Below, piece after piece: positions 6,552-6,901 of a DNA stretch of 6,901 nt. Source of the stretch: DATFEN01 sp035691285 (GTDB taxonomy: Bacteria; Acidobacteriota; Vicinamibacteria; Fen-336). A program made the position numbers and the translations under genes. The notes under the pieces were generated by a model that was not told the DNA's origin, searched no databases, and saw only the letters and a program-made list of their open reading frames with translations. Each line of letters begins with the position of its first letter. Position 1 is the first letter of the stretch. The stretch spans positions 1-6,901 of the forward strand of contig DASSJI010000026.1 in the NCBI GenBank assembly GCA_035691285.1. The letters are read 5' to 3'.

Positions 6552-6612
6552 GTCGCTTCCGCTTGCTTCACACCGGCCGCCAGCGCAACATCACTGGCGA
6601 GGATTATGTGAA
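6523..6612 (+). repeat. Direct repeat, right copy (B)
   Basis: Matches 5151-5240 at 75 of 90 positions without gaps (offset 1372 bp). It starts within the last codons of the toxin gene and runs ~60 bp past its TAA. Together the two copies bracket the reductase gene, integrase relic and toxin-antitoxin pair. Confidence 0.8.
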
Positions 6613-6669
6613 GCTGGCCGACGCGAGGAGGAGTCGGTTGTCCGGTGACGCCGGCGCGAAAGCAGAGCC

Positions 6670-6744
6670 ATGACATCGCTCACCTTCGAAGTACCCGAGG
6701 CGATTCTGAACGCCCTGGGGGTTTCGCCCGAGCAGTTCGGCTCT
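6670..6744 (+). pseudogene. UPF0175-family (antitoxin-like) gene, 5' end only, broken by insertion sequence
   Basis: From the ATG at 6670, the residues MTSLTFEVPEAILNALGVSP followed by EQFGS match the N-terminus of UPF0175 proteins (short, antitoxin-like, usually followed by ...RLAxAxKLYExGxLSSG). Those conserved downstream residues are missing. After codon 25 the frame turns into unrelated sequence and stops at 6766-6768. The change of sequence character at ~6745 coincides with what looks like the end of an insertion sequence. The rest of the gene may lie beyond the element outside the window. In intact loci UPF0175 genes often precede a PIN-like DUF3368 gene. The family call rests on 25 residues, so it is moderate. 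Confidence 0.6.
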
Positions 6745-6782
6745 GGGCGATGTCCCGTAGCCTGTTGAGAATCGAGTTGTAG

Positions 6783-6860
6783 CGGCGGCTCCTTGGCCGG
6801 GCCTGAGAGAATCGGGTCTTTGCCAAGAACAGGAGCCCCCCAAGGGGCAAGGAGCCGCCG
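6783..6860 (+). promoter_or_regulatory. Long inverted repeat that would sequester the Shine-Dalgarno of the edge ORF
   Basis: cggcggctccttg (6783-6795) and caaggagccgccg (6848-6860) are perfectly complementary over 13 bp. The right arm contains AAGGAG and ends at the base before the ATG at 6861. A transcript entering from the left would fold and hide the ribosome site; one starting inside the loop would not. A smaller nested hairpin is possible at 6835-6848 (gcccc/ggggc), competing for the first base of the right arm. The pairing is observed; the regulatory role is inferred from similar designs in IS10 and IS50. Confidence 0.55.
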
Positions 6861-6901
6861 ATGCGAAGCAAAGCAGAGAAGAGGTCGGAGACGCAAGGGG
6901 T
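6861..6901 (+). CDS. Start of an ORF at the window edge, probable transposase
   Basis: ATG at 6861 with AAGGAG 6 nt upstream. Only 13 residues are visible (MRSKAEKRSETQG, Lys/Arg-rich), still open at the edge. The transposase call rests on position inside the putative insertion sequence, not on any motif. Confidence 0.4.
   Translation, partial: MRSKAEKRSETQG

Larger units (their letters stand above)
6745..6901 (+). mobile_element. Left end of an insertion sequence (family not identified), runs off the window
   Basis: Inferred from the abrupt loss of UPF0175 similarity near 6744 and a non-coding leader rich in structured repeats (GAGAATCG at 6767-6774 and 6807-6814, AGGAGCC at 6831-6837 and 6850-6856). 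A well-spaced Shine-Dalgarno and ATG at the window edge follow. The terminal inverted repeat and target duplication cannot be confirmed because the other end is not present. The exact boundary is uncertain by several bases. Confidence 0.5.

Noticed and set aside
6608..6673. 21-codon GTG ORF (VKLADARRSRLSG...) overlapping the UPF0175 start by ATGA
   Set aside because: Too short and without Shine-Dalgarno or recognisable family; only noted as a possible relic.
6591..6896. Minus-strand open frames over the insertion-sequence end
   Set aside because: No motifs, overlapping the UPF0175 N-terminus and structured leader; judged shadow frames.

Overview
The window is high-GC bacterial DNA with tightly packed genes. 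The style (DUF3471-type serine hydrolase tail, YkvI-type transporter, perR-katG, many small toxin-antitoxin-like pairs) resembles a soil or groundwater lineage such as Acidobacteriota, or a similar high-GC environmental phylum. No rRNA or other phylogenetic marker is present, so this placement is only a weak guess.

Layout. Positions 1-510 (+) are the C-terminal end of a beta-lactamase-fold serine hydrolase cut by the window edge. Convergent to it, and overlapping its 3' end by 20 bp, is a YkvI-family multi-pass membrane protein (491-1585, -). Upstream of that on the same strand lie a complete catalase-peroxidase katG (1661-3856, -) and a PerR-type Fur-family regulator (3883-4329, -), separated by only 26 bp. 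The regulator keeps all five PerR metal/sensing ligands and the four zinc cysteines. A promoter-like element with an overlapping dyad sits directly at its start codon. perR-katG therefore reads as a peroxide-response operon. A 15-bp stem-loop separates katG from the transporter gene.

Upstream of perR, still on the minus strand, is a two-gene unit: an 82-codon small protein (4864-5112) whose stop overlaps, as GTGA, the GTG start of a small MNT/AbiEii-like nucleotidyltransferase (4418-4867). This is a candidate toxin-antitoxin-like pair.

From about 5150 to the right edge the window changes character to an accessory patchwork on the plus strand. It holds a RibD-C/dihydrofolate-reductase-like protein (5275-5805), a decayed tyrosine-recombinase fragment (5822-6001) and an intact type II antitoxin/ParE-RelE toxin pair (6011-6551). 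It ends with the first ~25 codons of a UPF0175 antitoxin-like gene, apparently broken by an insertion sequence whose left end and transposase start run off the window (about 6745-6901). A 90-bp direct repeat (75/90 identical, offset 1372 bp) brackets the reductase, integrase relic and TA module. Its left copy appears to carry the decayed 3' end of a second ParE-like toxin gene.

No CRISPR array, tRNA or rRNA was seen. The most interesting unexplained items are the bracketing repeat, the SD-sequestering stem at the insertion-sequence end, and the nucleotidyltransferase/small-protein pair. None is proof of a new system.
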